Positions 54,304-62,565 of a DNA stretch of 64,000 nt are shown piece after piece. Each line of letters starts with the position of its first letter. The stretch's first letter is position 1. The stretch is from JABDIP01 sp965250245 (GTDB taxonomy: Bacteria > Pseudomonadota > Alphaproteobacteria > DSM-16000 > Inquilinaceae), in contig OZ252296.1 in the NCBI GenBank assembly GCA_965250245.1, forward strand, positions 3,906,001 to 3,970,000, written 5' to 3'. The notes beneath the pieces are model-generated. The model saw only the letters and a program-made list of their open reading frames with translations, did not search any database and was not told the DNA's origin. Both the position numbers and the translations under genes were made by a program.

Positions 54304-54761
54304 GGAATCCCTCCTTCGTTCTCTATGGCGCCCGCGAAGGCGCGGATGACGGCGGCGAAGCCGCGCTGGAAATCGCCGCGTTTGGCGGTCCAGGCCGGCG
54401 CGGCCATGCGGCCGGCGCTGTGCCGCACCACGATTTCGGTCGATTGCGGCCCGCCTTCGCGAAAGGTCACCTCAACCTGGGTCGCGGTCGCCTGGTCGGC
54501 GCCCATCCACCAGGTGAAGGCGATGCGGTCCGGCGGTTCCCACGCCTCGATGACGCCCCAGGTGATCTCCTCGCCCTCGGCGGTGCGCTCGAAGAAGCGG
54601 CCGCCGGCCTCCCGTTCCAGGCAGACCGTCGTGCCGGGATCGCCGCTGCGGGTATGCCCGGGCTTCGGCCACCACAGGTCGATATGGCCGACCCAGACCT
54701 CGAACGCCCGGTCCCGGCGCACCGCGACCGACAGGCTGTGGATCACCGCGTCCTGGCTCAA
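54300..54761 (-). CDS. SRPBCC / AHSA1-type START-fold protein
   Basis: 153 residues. AFEVWVGHIDLWWPKPGHTRSG, the EREAGGRFFERTAEGEEITWGVIEAWEPPDRIAFTWW block and a C-terminal long helix match AHSA1/SRPBCC proteins that hold hydrophobic ligands. The start is a TTG at 54761 overlapping the arsR stop as TTGA, with GGGAG upstream; the coupling supports this unusual start. ArsR-SRPBCC pairs are a common small cassette; the ligand is unknown. Confidence 0.85.
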   Translation of the reverse strand: MSQDAVIHSLSVAVRRDRAFEVWVGHIDLWWPKPGHTRSGDPGTTVCLEREAGGRFFERTAEGEEITWGVIEAWEPPDRIAFTWWMGADQATATQVEVTFREGGPQSTEIVVRHSAGRMAAPAWTAKRGDFQRGFAAVIRAFAGAIENEGGIP

Positions 54762-55087
54762 GATCCGTCTCCCTCGCCGACAGCGAGGTTCTCCGCGACG
54801 GTCTTGAAGCGGCGCAGGGCGTGCGGCCAGAACCCGTCGACATAGGCCCGCACGGCGGCGAACCCGTCCTCGTTGAGAGCGTAGACATGCCGCGCCCCGT
54901 CGACCCGGCAGGTGACCAGGCCGGCGGCCCGCAGCCGGACCAGATGCTTGGACACCGCCGGCCGGCTGACCGGCAGCTTGTCCGACAATCCGGTGATCGA
55001 TCGCGGCTGCTGCCCGATCAGTTCCAGGATCCGGCGGCGCGTCGGATCGCCCAGGGCGTCCAGCGCCGCCTCGGCGGCTTCGGCCAT
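54758..55087 (-). CDS. ArsR-family winged-helix repressor
   Basis: 109 residues. ALDALGDPTRRRILELIGQQPRSITGLSDKLPVSRPAVSKHLVRLRAAGLV is the ArsR DNA-binding core. It lacks the metal Cys pair of classical ArsR, and it belongs to the group that partners SRPBCC genes. It is first of a three-gene unit with 4-nt overlaps. Two palindromes directly upstream fit autoregulation. Confidence 0.92.
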   Translation of the reverse strand: MAEAAEAALDALGDPTRRRILELIGQQPRSITGLSDKLPVSRPAVSKHLVRLRAAGLVTCRVDGARHVYALNEDGFAAVRAYVDGFWPHALRRFKTVAENLAVGEGDGS

Positions 55088-55090
55088 TGT

Positions 55091-55133
55091 CGTAACTCCA
55101 CAGTTACGACTATCCGTAACCCGTCAGTTACGG
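55091..55133. promoter_or_regulatory. Tandem ArsR operators
   Basis: Site A, CGTAACT-ccac-AGTTACG (55091-55108), and site B, CCGTAAC-cgtca-related GTTACGG (55114-55133), share the CGTAAC/GTTACG half-site. The centres are 24 bp apart. They begin 4 bp before the arsR start codon, in the 57-bp gap between maiA and arsR, so the repressor most likely binds here to control its own operon. Confidence 0.75.
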
Positions 55134-55144
55134 CCAATCAAGCC

Positions 55145-55786
55145 CTATTCTTCCGCATCCGGCTGGCGCCCCGGCGCGGCGGCCTGGAATTCCGGCAGCT
55201 CCAGGCAGGCGGCGTTGATCCGGCGGATCGTCGGATAGGCGTCGATCGGGCAATTGTAGCGCTCGGCATTGTAGACCTGAGGCACCAGACAGATGTCCGC
55301 GAGCCCCGGATTGTCGCCATGACAGAAACGCCCGGTTGCCGGGCTGTCGGCCAGCATCCGCTCAAGCGGCCCGAAGCCCTCATCGATCCAGTGGCGGTAC
55401 CAGGCGTTGCGGGCGTCCTCGGACAGGCCGAGCGCTGACCCCAGATGCTTCAGCACCCGAAGATTGTTCAGCGGATGGATCTCGCAGGCGATCGCCAGGG
55501 CCAGCGCCCGCACCCGCGCCCGCTCCGCCGGCGCCTGGGGCAGGAAGGGTGGCTCGGAATGCGTCTCCTCCAGATACTCGATCTGCGCCAGCGACTGGGT
55601 CAGCACATGCGGCCCGTCGACCAGCGTCGGCACGAAGTGCTGCGGGTTCAGCGCGTCGTACCGGTCGCCATGCTGCGCGCCTTCCCGCAGGTGCACGAAA
55701 TCAGACTCATAGTCGATGCCCTTGAGCGCCAACGCGATCCGCAGCCGGTAGGCGGCGGACGACCGGAAATAGGTGTAGAGCTTCAT
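55145..55786 (-). CDS. maiA: Maleylacetoacetate isomerase (zeta-class GST)
   Basis: 213 residues. The zeta GST motif RSSAAYRLRIALALKGI is at the N-terminus (catalytic Ser), with HFVPTLVDG (cis-Pro) and a C-terminal all-helical domain. It isomerises maleylacetoacetate to fumarylacetoacetate in tyrosine/homogentisate breakdown, using glutathione. The ATG at 55786 has GGAGG 8 nt upstream. A FAA hydrolase gene lies 0.9 kb away with an HAD gene between. Confidence 0.93.
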   Translation of the reverse strand: MKLYTYFRSSAAYRLRIALALKGIDYESDFVHLREGAQHGDRYDALNPQHFVPTLVDGPHVLTQSLAQIEYLEETHSEPPFLPQAPAERARVRALALAIACEIHPLNNLRVLKHLGSALGLSEDARNAWYRHWIDEGFGPLERMLADSPATGRFCHGDNPGLADICLVPQVYNAERYNCPIDAYPTIRRINAACLELPEFQAAAPGRQPDAEE

Positions 55787-55880
55787 GTCCGTTTTCCTCC
55801 GTACGCCGCCGCGATTCGGCGGCATACTATCGCGAACCGACCGTCCGTCGGGTCCCCCGAATTCGAACAGCGAGCCTTCC

Positions 55881-56492
55881 ATGACCAACACCGCGACCGT
55901 GCCTGTCTTCGATATCGGCGGTGTCCTGCTCGACTGGAACCCACGCTACCTCTATCGCAAGCTGTTCGACGACGAGGCGGCGATGGAGACCTTCCTGTCG
56001 ACCGTCTGCACGCCGGAATGGAACCGCCGCATGGATGGCGGCATGACCATGGATGAAGGCGTCGCCGAGTTGCTGGAGCGGTTCCCGGACCAGGCCGACA
56101 TGATCACCGCCTATCGCGACCGCTGGCCGGAGATGATCCCCTCCACCCTGGACGACACGGTCGCCATCTTCGAAGCGCTACAGGCCGCCGGCTGCACACT
56201 CTACGCAATCACCAACTTCGCCGCGGAAACCTTCGTTCAGGCCCGCGCGATGTACCCCTTCCTGAACCGGTTCGACGGCATCGTGGTGTCCGGGGAGATC
56301 AAGGCGCTGAAGCCCGGTCCGGAGATCTACCGGACCCTGCTCGACCGCTATGGGCTGACGGCCGCCGACTGCCTGTTCATCGACGACGTCCAGGAAAACG
56401 TCGACGGCGCCCGCGCCGTCGGCATGCACGCCGTGCGGTTCACGCATGCGCAGGCATTGCGATCCGACCTGCGGAAACACGGGTTGCTCTAG
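55881..56492 (+). CDS. HAD-superfamily hydrolase (YihX-like)
   Basis: 203 residues. Motif I is FDIGGVLLDW, with nucleophile D11; motif II Thr/Asn is in YAITNFAAE; motif III Lys is in LKPGPEIY; motif IV is IFIDDVQEN-like (LFIDDVQENVDGA). A helical cap follows motif I. A small-phosphate phosphatase or a haloacid-dehalogenase-type enzyme is possible; the substrate is unknown. Divergent from maiA, 94 bp apart. Confidence 0.88.
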   Translation: MTNTATVPVFDIGGVLLDWNPRYLYRKLFDDEAAMETFLSTVCTPEWNRRMDGGMTMDEGVAELLERFPDQADMITAYRDRWPEMIPSTLDDTVAIFEALQAAGCTLYAITNFAAETFVQARAMYPFLNRFDGIVVSGEIKALKPGPEIYRTLLDRYGLTAADCLFIDDVQENVDGARAVGMHAVRFTHAQALRSDLRKHGLL

Positions 56493-56527
56493 GGATGTCC
56501 CGGAACGCCCCTTACACCTACCCCTCC

Positions 56528-56692
56528 ATCGTCATTCCCGCGAAGGCGGGAATCCAGATTGCACCGCGGTGACGGCTTAACGCCTGTGAACCCTGGATTC
56601 CCGCCTTCGCGGGAATGACGATCGGGTGGTTGGACGCTCAGGGTCAAAAGCAGTGCCGGACGATCGAGGCTCCCGCCTTCGCGGGAACGACG
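56528..56692. repeat. Intergenic inverted repeat, 30-bp arms plus a third half copy
   Basis: Arms 56528-56557 and 56593-56622 are perfect reverse complements (containing TTCCCGCGAAGGCGGGAA) with a 35-bp spacer. A third, partial copy (CTCCCGCCTTCGCGGGAACG) lies at about 56670-56692. They fill most of the 207 bp between the convergent HAD and FAA-hydrolase genes. A repeat of this TTCCCGCGAAGGCGGGAA type is common in alphaproteobacteria (recalled, not searched). Confidence 0.85.
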
Positions 56693-56699
56693 AATAGAG

Positions 56700-57707
56700 T
56701 CAGGGCCCCTCGTACCGCACCACCTGCTGGTCGATGGCGCCGAAGATGCTCTCGCCGGCTTTGTCCTGCATCTCGATGCGGATGCGGTCGCCGAAGGCCA
56801 TGAAGGGGGTTTCCGGCTTGCCGGATTCGATGGTCTCGATCATGCGCTTCTCGGCGAGGCAGGACGAGCCGACCGATCGGTCTGCGTTGGAGATGGTGCC
56901 GGAGCCGATAATGGTGCCGGCGCCCAGATGGCGGGTCGTGGCCGCGTGGGCGACGAGCTGCGGGAAGCTGAAGGCCATGTCGACGCCGGCGTCGGGATGG
57001 CCGAAGGGCTGGCCGTTCAGCACCGAGAGCAGCGGCCGGTGCAGCTTGCCGTCGCGCCACGCGACGCCCAGCGTCTCCGGCGTCACCGCGACGGGCGAAA
57101 AGGCCGTCGCCGGCTTGCCGTGGAAGAAGCCGAAACCTTTGGCCAGCTCGTTGGGGATGAGGCCGCGCAAGGAGACGTCGTTGACCAGCATCACCAGCTT
57201 GATGTGCCCGGCGGCGGCCTGAGGCGTCACGCCCATGGGCACGTCGTCGGTGATCACCGCGACCTCGGATTCGAAATCGATGCCGTGCGCCTCGGACACC
57301 GCCTCGATTGGATCGACCGGGCCGATGAACCTGTCCGAGCCGCCCTGATACATCAGCGGGTCTTCCCAGAAGCTGGCCGGCATCTCCGCCCCGCGCGCCT
57401 TGCGCACAAGCTCCACATGGTTGAGATAGGCCGAGCCGTCGGCCCATTGATAGGCCCGCGGCAGCGGCGCGGCGCAGGCGCCCGATGCCACCAGCTCCGC
57501 GAAGGGCAGGATGTCCTGGCCGTCCCCCTGGTTCAGCAGCCGATAGACCGATCGCAGCTTCGGCCCGGTCTCCGCCCAATCCTCGATGGCCGCCTGCAGG
57601 GTCGGGGCGATCTGCGGCACCGTCACGGCGCGGGTCAGGTCCTTGCTGACGACGACCAGCGACCCGTCGCGGCCGCCCTCCTTCAAAGAGGCGAGTTTCA
57701 GGGGCAT
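56700..57707 (-). CDS. Fumarylacetoacetate hydrolase family protein
   Basis: 335 residues. The metal-binding signature is IDFESEVAVITDDVPMG, with further conserved parts LVNDVSLRG, GTIIGSGTISNAD and a C-terminal GDRIRIEM. The N-terminal FAH-type domain is present. It would split fumarylacetoacetate into fumarate and acetoacetate, last step of homogentisate degradation. Support comes from maiA nearby and a divergent MarR gene. The ATG at 57707 has GGGA upstream. Confidence 0.9.
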   Translation of the reverse strand: MPLKLASLKEGGRDGSLVVVSKDLTRAVTVPQIAPTLQAAIEDWAETGPKLRSVYRLLNQGDGQDILPFAELVASGACAAPLPRAYQWADGSAYLNHVELVRKARGAEMPASFWEDPLMYQGGSDRFIGPVDPIEAVSEAHGIDFESEVAVITDDVPMGVTPQAAAGHIKLVMLVNDVSLRGLIPNELAKGFGFFHGKPATAFSPVAVTPETLGVAWRDGKLHRPLLSVLNGQPFGHPDAGVDMAFSFPQLVAHAATTRHLGAGTIIGSGTISNADRSVGSSCLAEKRMIETIESGKPETPFMAFGDRIRIEMQDKAGESIFGAIDQQVVRYEGP

Positions 57708-57760
57708 GGCGGAGTTCCCAGGGTTGGTGGCCGGCGTGACAGCCGAGGGCCGTCCGGTTA

Positions 57761-57778
57761 TAGTTGCAAATGAAACCA
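57761..57778. promoter_or_regulatory. Imperfect palindrome between FAA hydrolase and marR
   Basis: TAGTTGCAAATGAAACCA: the two 9-bp halves match at six positions. It lies in the 87-bp divergent gap, a typical MarR operator position. The regulator is probably the adjacent MarR protein. Confidence 0.45.
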
Positions 57779-57794
57779 TCTACAAGGTCGGCAC

Positions 57795-58295
57795 ATGGCG
57801 GCCCATCGCACCGGCAAGACGGCGTCCGCGGCAGCGGACGGGTTCGACCTGGAGCAGTTCTTCCCCTATCGGCTCTCGGTGCTGGCGAACACCGTCACCC
57901 GCGCCCTGGCGGAGCTGTATGAATCCGAGCACGATCTGAGCATCGCCGAGTGGCGGCTGCTGGCGATCCTGGCCCGGTTCGGGCCGGTCTCGGCCAATGG
58001 CGTGTGCCAGCGCTCGGCCATGGACAAGGTCCGTGTCAGCCGCGCGGTGCAGCGTGCGGTGGCGCGCGGGCTGGTGGATCGCACCACGGATCCGGCCGAC
58101 CGCCGGCGCTCGGCCCTGACCCTGACCGCCCAGGGTCGGTCGATCTATGACCGCATCGTGCCCCTGGCCCGCGAGCGGGAGGCGCAGATCCTTTCCGCGC
58201 TCTCCCGGGCCGAGGCGGATGCGCTGATGGCGGCGCTGCAGCGCCTGCAGACTTCCGCCGGCGCATTCGACGTCGGCGGCGCCGACGCCGGGTAA
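57795..58295 (+). CDS. MarR-family regulator
   Basis: 166 residues. The winged HTH runs from LSIAEWRLLAILARFGPVSANGVCQRSAMDKVRVSRAVQRAVARGLVDRTTDPADRRRSALTLT. Flanking helices form the dimer. It is divergent from the FAA hydrolase, whose substrate pathway uses MarR regulators in other proteobacteria (HmgR-like). The ligand is unknown; homogentisate or a related phenolic is inferred. The start is ATG at 57795. Confidence 0.92.
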   Translation: MAAHRTGKTASAAADGFDLEQFFPYRLSVLANTVTRALAELYESEHDLSIAEWRLLAILARFGPVSANGVCQRSAMDKVRVSRAVQRAVARGLVDRTTDPADRRRSALTLTAQGRSIYDRIVPLAREREAQILSALSRAEADALMAALQRLQTSAGAFDVGGADAG

Positions 58296-58370
58296 TCCGC
58301 CGAATCAGCCGGGATCGCCGCCGCCGCGCCGCCCGCGCCATCAGGCGCCGCAAGGCTCCCGGCCCGCCCA

Positions 58371-58398
58371 TTGCTTAGATACCGCGCCATGCTATAAG
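58371..58398 (+). promoter_or_regulatory. Promoter of aroQ-accB-accC
   Basis: -35 TTGCTT (58371-58376) and -10 TATAAG (58393-58398), spacer 16 bp, 37 bp before the aroQ GTG. It is the clearest promoter in this end of the window. Confidence 0.65.
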
Positions 58399-58435
58399 GG
58401 CGAATCGAAGCGAAGCGATTGAAGGTATTCGATCC

Positions 58436-58900
58436 GTGACGGCGCCTCCGTCGGATGAACCGACGGTCCTGATCATCAACGGACCCAACCTGAACATGCT
58501 GGGGGTCAGGGAGCCGTCGCTCTACGGGCCGGACACCTTGGGAGACATCGAGGCGGCCTGCGCGGAGCGCGCAGAGGCGCTCGGCCTTGCGGTCGACTTC
58601 CGGCAGAGCAATGTCGAAGGCGAGATGATTTCCTGGATCCAGGAGGCGCGGGGCGGCCATGACGGCATCATCATCAACGCCGGCGGCTATTCGCACACCT
58701 CGATCGCCCTCGTTGACGCGCTGCGCATGGCCGAGCTTCCGGTCATCGAAGTGCACCTGTCCAACATCTATCAACGTGAGCCCTATCGCCATCATTCCTA
58801 TATCTCGGAAGCGGCGACGGGCGTGATCTGCGGTCTCGGCGGACAGGGCTACCTGCTGGCCCTCGACGCCATGGCCGGTCTTATCGGCGCGAACAGCTAA
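58436..58900 (+). CDS. aroQ: Type II 3-dehydroquinate dehydratase
   Basis: 154 residues, GTG start. NGPNLNMLGVREPSLYG holds the catalytic Tyr, NAGGYSHTSIALVDAL the active-site Asn/His region, and EVHLSNIYQREPYRHHSYIS the His and Arg that bind substrate. Third step of the shikimate pathway. It is 17 nt upstream of accB, an arrangement often seen in proteobacteria. Confidence 0.96.
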   Translation: MTAPPSDEPTVLIINGPNLNMLGVREPSLYGPDTLGDIEAACAERAEALGLAVDFRQSNVEGEMISWIQEARGGHDGIIINAGGYSHTSIALVDALRMAELPVIEVHLSNIYQREPYRHHSYISEAATGVICGLGGQGYLLALDAMAGLIGANS

Positions 58901-58917
58901 ACAGCTAGCGGACCATC

Positions 58918-59388
58918 ATGGCTGAAAGCAAACGAAGTGCGGGCATGAAGATCGACGGCGACATGATCCGCAACCTGGCGGAGTTGCTGGACGAGACCGG
59001 CCTGACGGAGATCGAGTTCGCCGAGGGCGAACGTCGCATCCGGGTGACGCGCGCCTCCGGCGGCATCGTTGCCGCCGCGGCACCGGCCGCAGCCGCTCCG
59101 GCGCCGGCCGCGGAGGCGCCGGCGCCTGCCGCCGCGGCGCCGTCGGCGAGCCAGGCCGGCGCGGTCACCTCGCCGATGGTCGGCACCGCCTATGTGGCCC
59201 CGGAACCCGGCGCCGGGCCCTTCGTGAAGGTCGGCGACCAGGTGGCGGAAGGCCAGACGGTGCTAATCGTCGAGGCGATGAAGGTGATGAACCCGATCCG
59301 CGCGCCCCATGCCGGGACGGTGCAGCAGGTCCTGGTGTCCGATGGCCAGCCGGTGGAGTTCGGCGAAGTCATCATGGTCATCCAGTAA
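58918..59388 (+). CDS. accB: Biotin carboxyl carrier protein AccB
   Basis: 156 residues. An N-terminal helix region, an Ala/Pro-rich swinging linker (about 52-80) and the biotinyl domain with K122 in EAMKVMN, the biotin attachment site. Carrier of acetyl-CoA carboxylase. The stop is 9 nt before accC. Confidence 0.97.
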   Translation: MAESKRSAGMKIDGDMIRNLAELLDETGLTEIEFAEGERRIRVTRASGGIVAAAAPAAAAPAPAAEAPAPAAAAPSASQAGAVTSPMVGTAYVAPEPGAGPFVKVGDQVAEGQTVLIVEAMKVMNPIRAPHAGTVQQVLVSDGQPVEFGEVIMVIQ

Positions 59389-59397
59389 GATCGGCGC

Positions 59398-60741
59398 ATG
59401 TTCGACAAGGTCCTGATCGCCAATCGCGGCGAGATCGCCCTTCGCATCCATCGCGCCTGCCGCGAGATGGGCATCTCCACGGTGGTCGCCCACTCCACCG
59501 CCGATGCCGACGCCATGGCCGTGCGGCTGGCCGATGAGAGCGTGTGCATCGGGCCGCCCGCCTCCGCGCAGAGCTATCTCAACGTGCCGGCGCTGATCTC
59601 CGCCGCCATGGTCACCAATGCCGACGCGATCCATCCCGGCATCGGCTTCCTGGCGGAGAACGCGCAATTTGCCGAGATGGTCGAGGAGCACGGCTTCGTC
59701 TTCATCGGCCCGACGGCGGACCACATCCGCGTCATGGGCGACAAGATCGCCGCCAAGCAGGCGGTGATCGCCGCCGGGCTGCCGGTGGTGCCCGGCTCCG
59801 ACGGCGGCGTCGACACGGTCGAGCAGGCGGTCGAGCTCGGCGACAGCATCGGCTATCCGGTGCTGGTCAAGGCGGCGGCCGGCGGCGGCGGGCGCGGCAT
59901 GAAGGTCGCCCAGACGCGGGACGAGATGGCCGACGCCTTCAACCTGGCCCGGTCGGAAAGCCGTTCCGCCTTCGGCGACGACACCGTCTACATGGAGAAG
60001 TACCTGGCGCGGCCGCGCCATATCGAGATCCAGCTGCTGGCCGACACCCATGGCAACGTGGTGCATTTCGGCGAGCGCGACTGCTCGGTGCAGCGCCGTC
60101 ACCAGAAGGTCATCGAGGAGGCGCCCTCGCCGGCGCTGAACGAGGAGCAGCGCAACCGTATCGGCGAGCTGGCGGCGGAGACCGCGCGCAGCATCGGCTA
60201 TCGCGGCGTCGGCACCATCGAGTTCCTGTTCGAGGATGGCGAATTCTACTTCATCGAGATGAACACCCGGCTGCAGGTCGAGCACCCGGTCAGCGAGATG
60301 ATCAGCGGCATCGACCTGGTGCGCGAGCAGATCCGGGTCGCTGCCGGCACGCCGCTGGGCTATGGCCAGTCGGACATCCGCTTCGAGGGCCATTCCATCG
60401 AATGCCGGGTCAACGCCGAGGATCCGGAGACCTTCACCCCGTCCCCGGGCCGCATCGGCAGCTACCACGCGCCCGGCGGGCTGGGCGTGCGGGTCGACAG
60501 CGCGCTCTACTCCGGCTACAGCGTGCCGCCCTACTACGACAGCCTGATCGCCAAGCTGATCGTGCACGGCACCTCGCGCAACGAGTGCCTGATGCGCCTG
60601 CGCCGGGCCTTGGAGGAGTTCGTCATCGAGGGCGTGTCGACGACCCTGCCGCTGCACCAGGCGCTGATCTCGCAGCCCGATTTCATCAACGGCGACTACG
60701 ACATCCATTGGCTGGAAGAGTTGCTGGACGGACACGGCTAG
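59398..60741 (+). CDS. accC: Biotin carboxylase AccC
   Basis: 447 residues. The N-terminal FDKVLIANRGEIALRIHRACREMG is the standard start; the ATP-grasp glycine loop KAAAGGGGRGMK is near residue 158, EKYLARPRHIEIQ and the catalytic MNTRLQVEHPVSEMISG follow. It carboxylates biotin on AccB using bicarbonate and ATP. AccA and AccD are not in the window. Confidence 0.98.
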   Translation: MFDKVLIANRGEIALRIHRACREMGISTVVAHSTADADAMAVRLADESVCIGPPASAQSYLNVPALISAAMVTNADAIHPGIGFLAENAQFAEMVEEHGFVFIGPTADHIRVMGDKIAAKQAVIAAGLPVVPGSDGGVDTVEQAVELGDSIGYPVLVKAAAGGGGRGMKVAQTRDEMADAFNLARSESRSAFGDDTVYMEKYLARPRHIEIQLLADTHGNVVHFGERDCSVQRRHQKVIEEAPSPALNEEQRNRIGELAAETARSIGYRGVGTIEFLFEDGEFYFIEMNTRLQVEHPVSEMISGIDLVREQIRVAAGTPLGYGQSDIRFEGHSIECRVNAEDPETFTPSPGRIGSYHAPGGLGVRVDSALYSGYSVPPYYDSLIAKLIVHGTSRNECLMRLRRALEEFVIEGVSTTLPLHQALISQPDFINGDYDIHWLEELLDGHG

Positions 60742-60801
60742 ACTGCGCCGAGCGGCCACAAACCGGGTCGCAAACAACTCCGCGCTGACGGGCCGAGTGT
60801 C

Positions 60802-61449
60802 ATGGAGATCACGCCGGGACTTCTGCTCCGCGCATACGCCCACGGGCTGTTCCCGATGGCGAAATCGGCGGAGTCCGACGAGCTCTACTGGTTCGACCCG
60901 CCCCTGCGCGGCGTGCTGCCGCTGGATCGCTTCCATATCCCCAAGCGGCTGCGGCGCGACATCCGGCGCGGCGTCTACACCATCCGCTACGACACCGCCT
61001 TCGACGCGGTCCTGCAGGCCTGCGCCGAACCGGCGTCCGACCGCCCGACCACCTGGATCAACGATCGCATCGTCTCGCTGTACGGTGCGCTGTTCGAGAT
61101 CGGCCACGCCCACAGCGTGGAGTGCTGGCGGGACGACGAGCTGGTCGGCGGGCTGTACGGGGTCTCGCTCAAACGCGCCTTCTTCGGCGAAAGCATGTTC
61201 AGCCGGGCCACCAACGCCAGCAAGATCGCGCTGGTGCATCTGGTGGCGCAGCTGCGCTATGGCGGGTTCATGCTGCTGGACACCCAGTTCACCACCGAGC
61301 ATCTGCGCCAGTTCGGCGGCATCGAGATCCCGCAGGCGGACTACAAGACCAGGCTGGCCGAGGCGATGGAGGGCGACGGGATCTTCAATCCCGCCGCCGA
61401 CCGGGCGGCCATCGACTCCCTGCTCGCCACGCCGGACGGCGCGGCCTAG
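60802..61449 (+). CDS. aat: Leucyl/phenylalanyl-tRNA-protein transferase
   Basis: 215 residues. ITPGLLLRAYAHGLFPMAKSAESDELYWFDPPLRGVLPLD is the Aat opening; AHSVECWRDDELVGGLYGVSLKRAFFGESMFSRATNASKIALVHL is the catalytic core, and LLDTQFTTEHLRQFGGIEI is also conserved. It adds Leu or Phe to N-terminal Arg/Lys, marking proteins for ClpS-ClpAP. Its TAG shares the CTAG with the convergent gene. Confidence 0.96.
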   Translation: MEITPGLLLRAYAHGLFPMAKSAESDELYWFDPPLRGVLPLDRFHIPKRLRRDIRRGVYTIRYDTAFDAVLQACAEPASDRPTTWINDRIVSLYGALFEIGHAHSVECWRDDELVGGLYGVSLKRAFFGESMFSRATNASKIALVHLVAQLRYGGFMLLDTQFTTEHLRQFGGIEIPQADYKTRLAEAMEGDGIFNPAADRAAIDSLLATPDGAA

Positions 61450-62531
61450 GTCTGGCCGGCCGAGGCCTCGATCAGGGCGGTCAGCTTGCGGCGCAGATCG
61501 ACGAAATAGAGCCGGCGATCGCCGGAGTCCCCATCCTCGGGGTCCGGCTCGGGAATCGATTCCGCATAGCGGATGATGGTCTCCAGGCCCGGCCTGAGCG
61601 GCCCCACCGCGGCGGCCGGCAGGGACCCGAGCTCGTCGGCCAGAGGCTGCCAGGCCTCCTCGATGAAATCCCAGTCCGGCACACCCGGCTGCGCCAGCCG
61701 GGTGGCGATCGCGTGCACCAGCCAGGCCATGGCCACGGGGCCGGAGCCCGGCGCCAGCAGGCGCAGCACCCAGAGATCGATCGCCGCATCGCGACGCGAT
61801 GCCAGCCCGTTCAGCGGCGCCCAGGCGAACCGCGCCTTGGCCTGGACCAGCAGGTCCAGGAGCGCGATCGCGCCCTCCGCCGTCTGGGCCTCCGCCGCCG
61901 CCAGGACCCGGCCCGGCCCGTCGGACTCCATGGCCAGCTGCCCCAGCTCGATCAGGAGCGCGCGGCGATCCTCCACGGCGAGCCGCTTGTAGAGGCCGCT
62001 GGCGGTGATTTCGGCCGGCGAGAACCGGCCGCGGACCAAGGCCACGACCCGGCCACGGACCTGCTCGGACGGGTCATGGGCCAGGCTGACCATCTCGGCG
62101 ATGCCGAGACCGAGCCGGTCGAGCGCCGGGCTCTTCAGGATCTCGTCGCGCACCTCCCAGGCCGGGTCGGCGGACAGGCAGAAGCGCAGGAACTTCGCCG
62201 TCTCGGCATCGCCCTCCTGCCAGGTCTGCAGCAGGTACTGGCATCCGGCGGCCCGCACCGCTGGGCTGGGATCGCCCTCGGCCAGGATACGGATGATCAG
62301 GTGCTCACCGAGCCCGGCGAGGATCACCAGCAATTGGCGTCGGATGCCGGCGGACTGGCCAACATCGCCGTTTGCGAGAATGTCGGGCGCGGCCTGGCCA
62401 CCGAGGATTGCCGTCAAAGCCCATGCCGCCCAGACCCGTTCGGCCCGATCGCCGCCCGTCAGAAGTCGGCGCAACGCGTCAGGATCAAGCTCGCGTACCG
62501 CCTCGTAGGATCCATATGTCGCCACGGGCAC
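61446..62531 (-). CDS. HEAT-repeat-like helical protein, unknown function
   Basis: 361 residues from a GTG at 62531 (another GTG at 62525 is equally placed). The frame continues upstream but turns into Arg/Pro-rich shadow of the DUF2155 gene. Repeated helical pairs such as DALRRLLTGGDRAERVWAAWAL, LLVILAGLGEHLIIRILAEGDPSPAVRAAGCQYLL and AWEVRDEILKSP resemble HEAT or armadillo-like repeats; DUF2336-type proteins of alphaproteobacteria look similar. No enzyme motif. It follows the DUF2155 gene by 34 nt. Confidence 0.6.
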   Translation of the reverse strand: MPVATYGSYEAVRELDPDALRRLLTGGDRAERVWAAWALTAILGGQAAPDILANGDVGQSAGIRRQLLVILAGLGEHLIIRILAEGDPSPAVRAAGCQYLLQTWQEGDAETAKFLRFCLSADPAWEVRDEILKSPALDRLGLGIAEMVSLAHDPSEQVRGRVVALVRGRFSPAEITASGLYKRLAVEDRRALLIELGQLAMESDGPGRVLAAAEAQTAEGAIALLDLLVQAKARFAWAPLNGLASRRDAAIDLWVLRLLAPGSGPVAMAWLVHAIATRLAQPGVPDWDFIEEAWQPLADELGSLPAAAVGPLRPGLETIIRYAESIPEPDPEDGDSGDRRLYFVDLRRKLTALIEASAGQT

Positions 62532-62565
62532 CCCCAATGCCCCACGGCGCAGGCATGCCGGGTCG

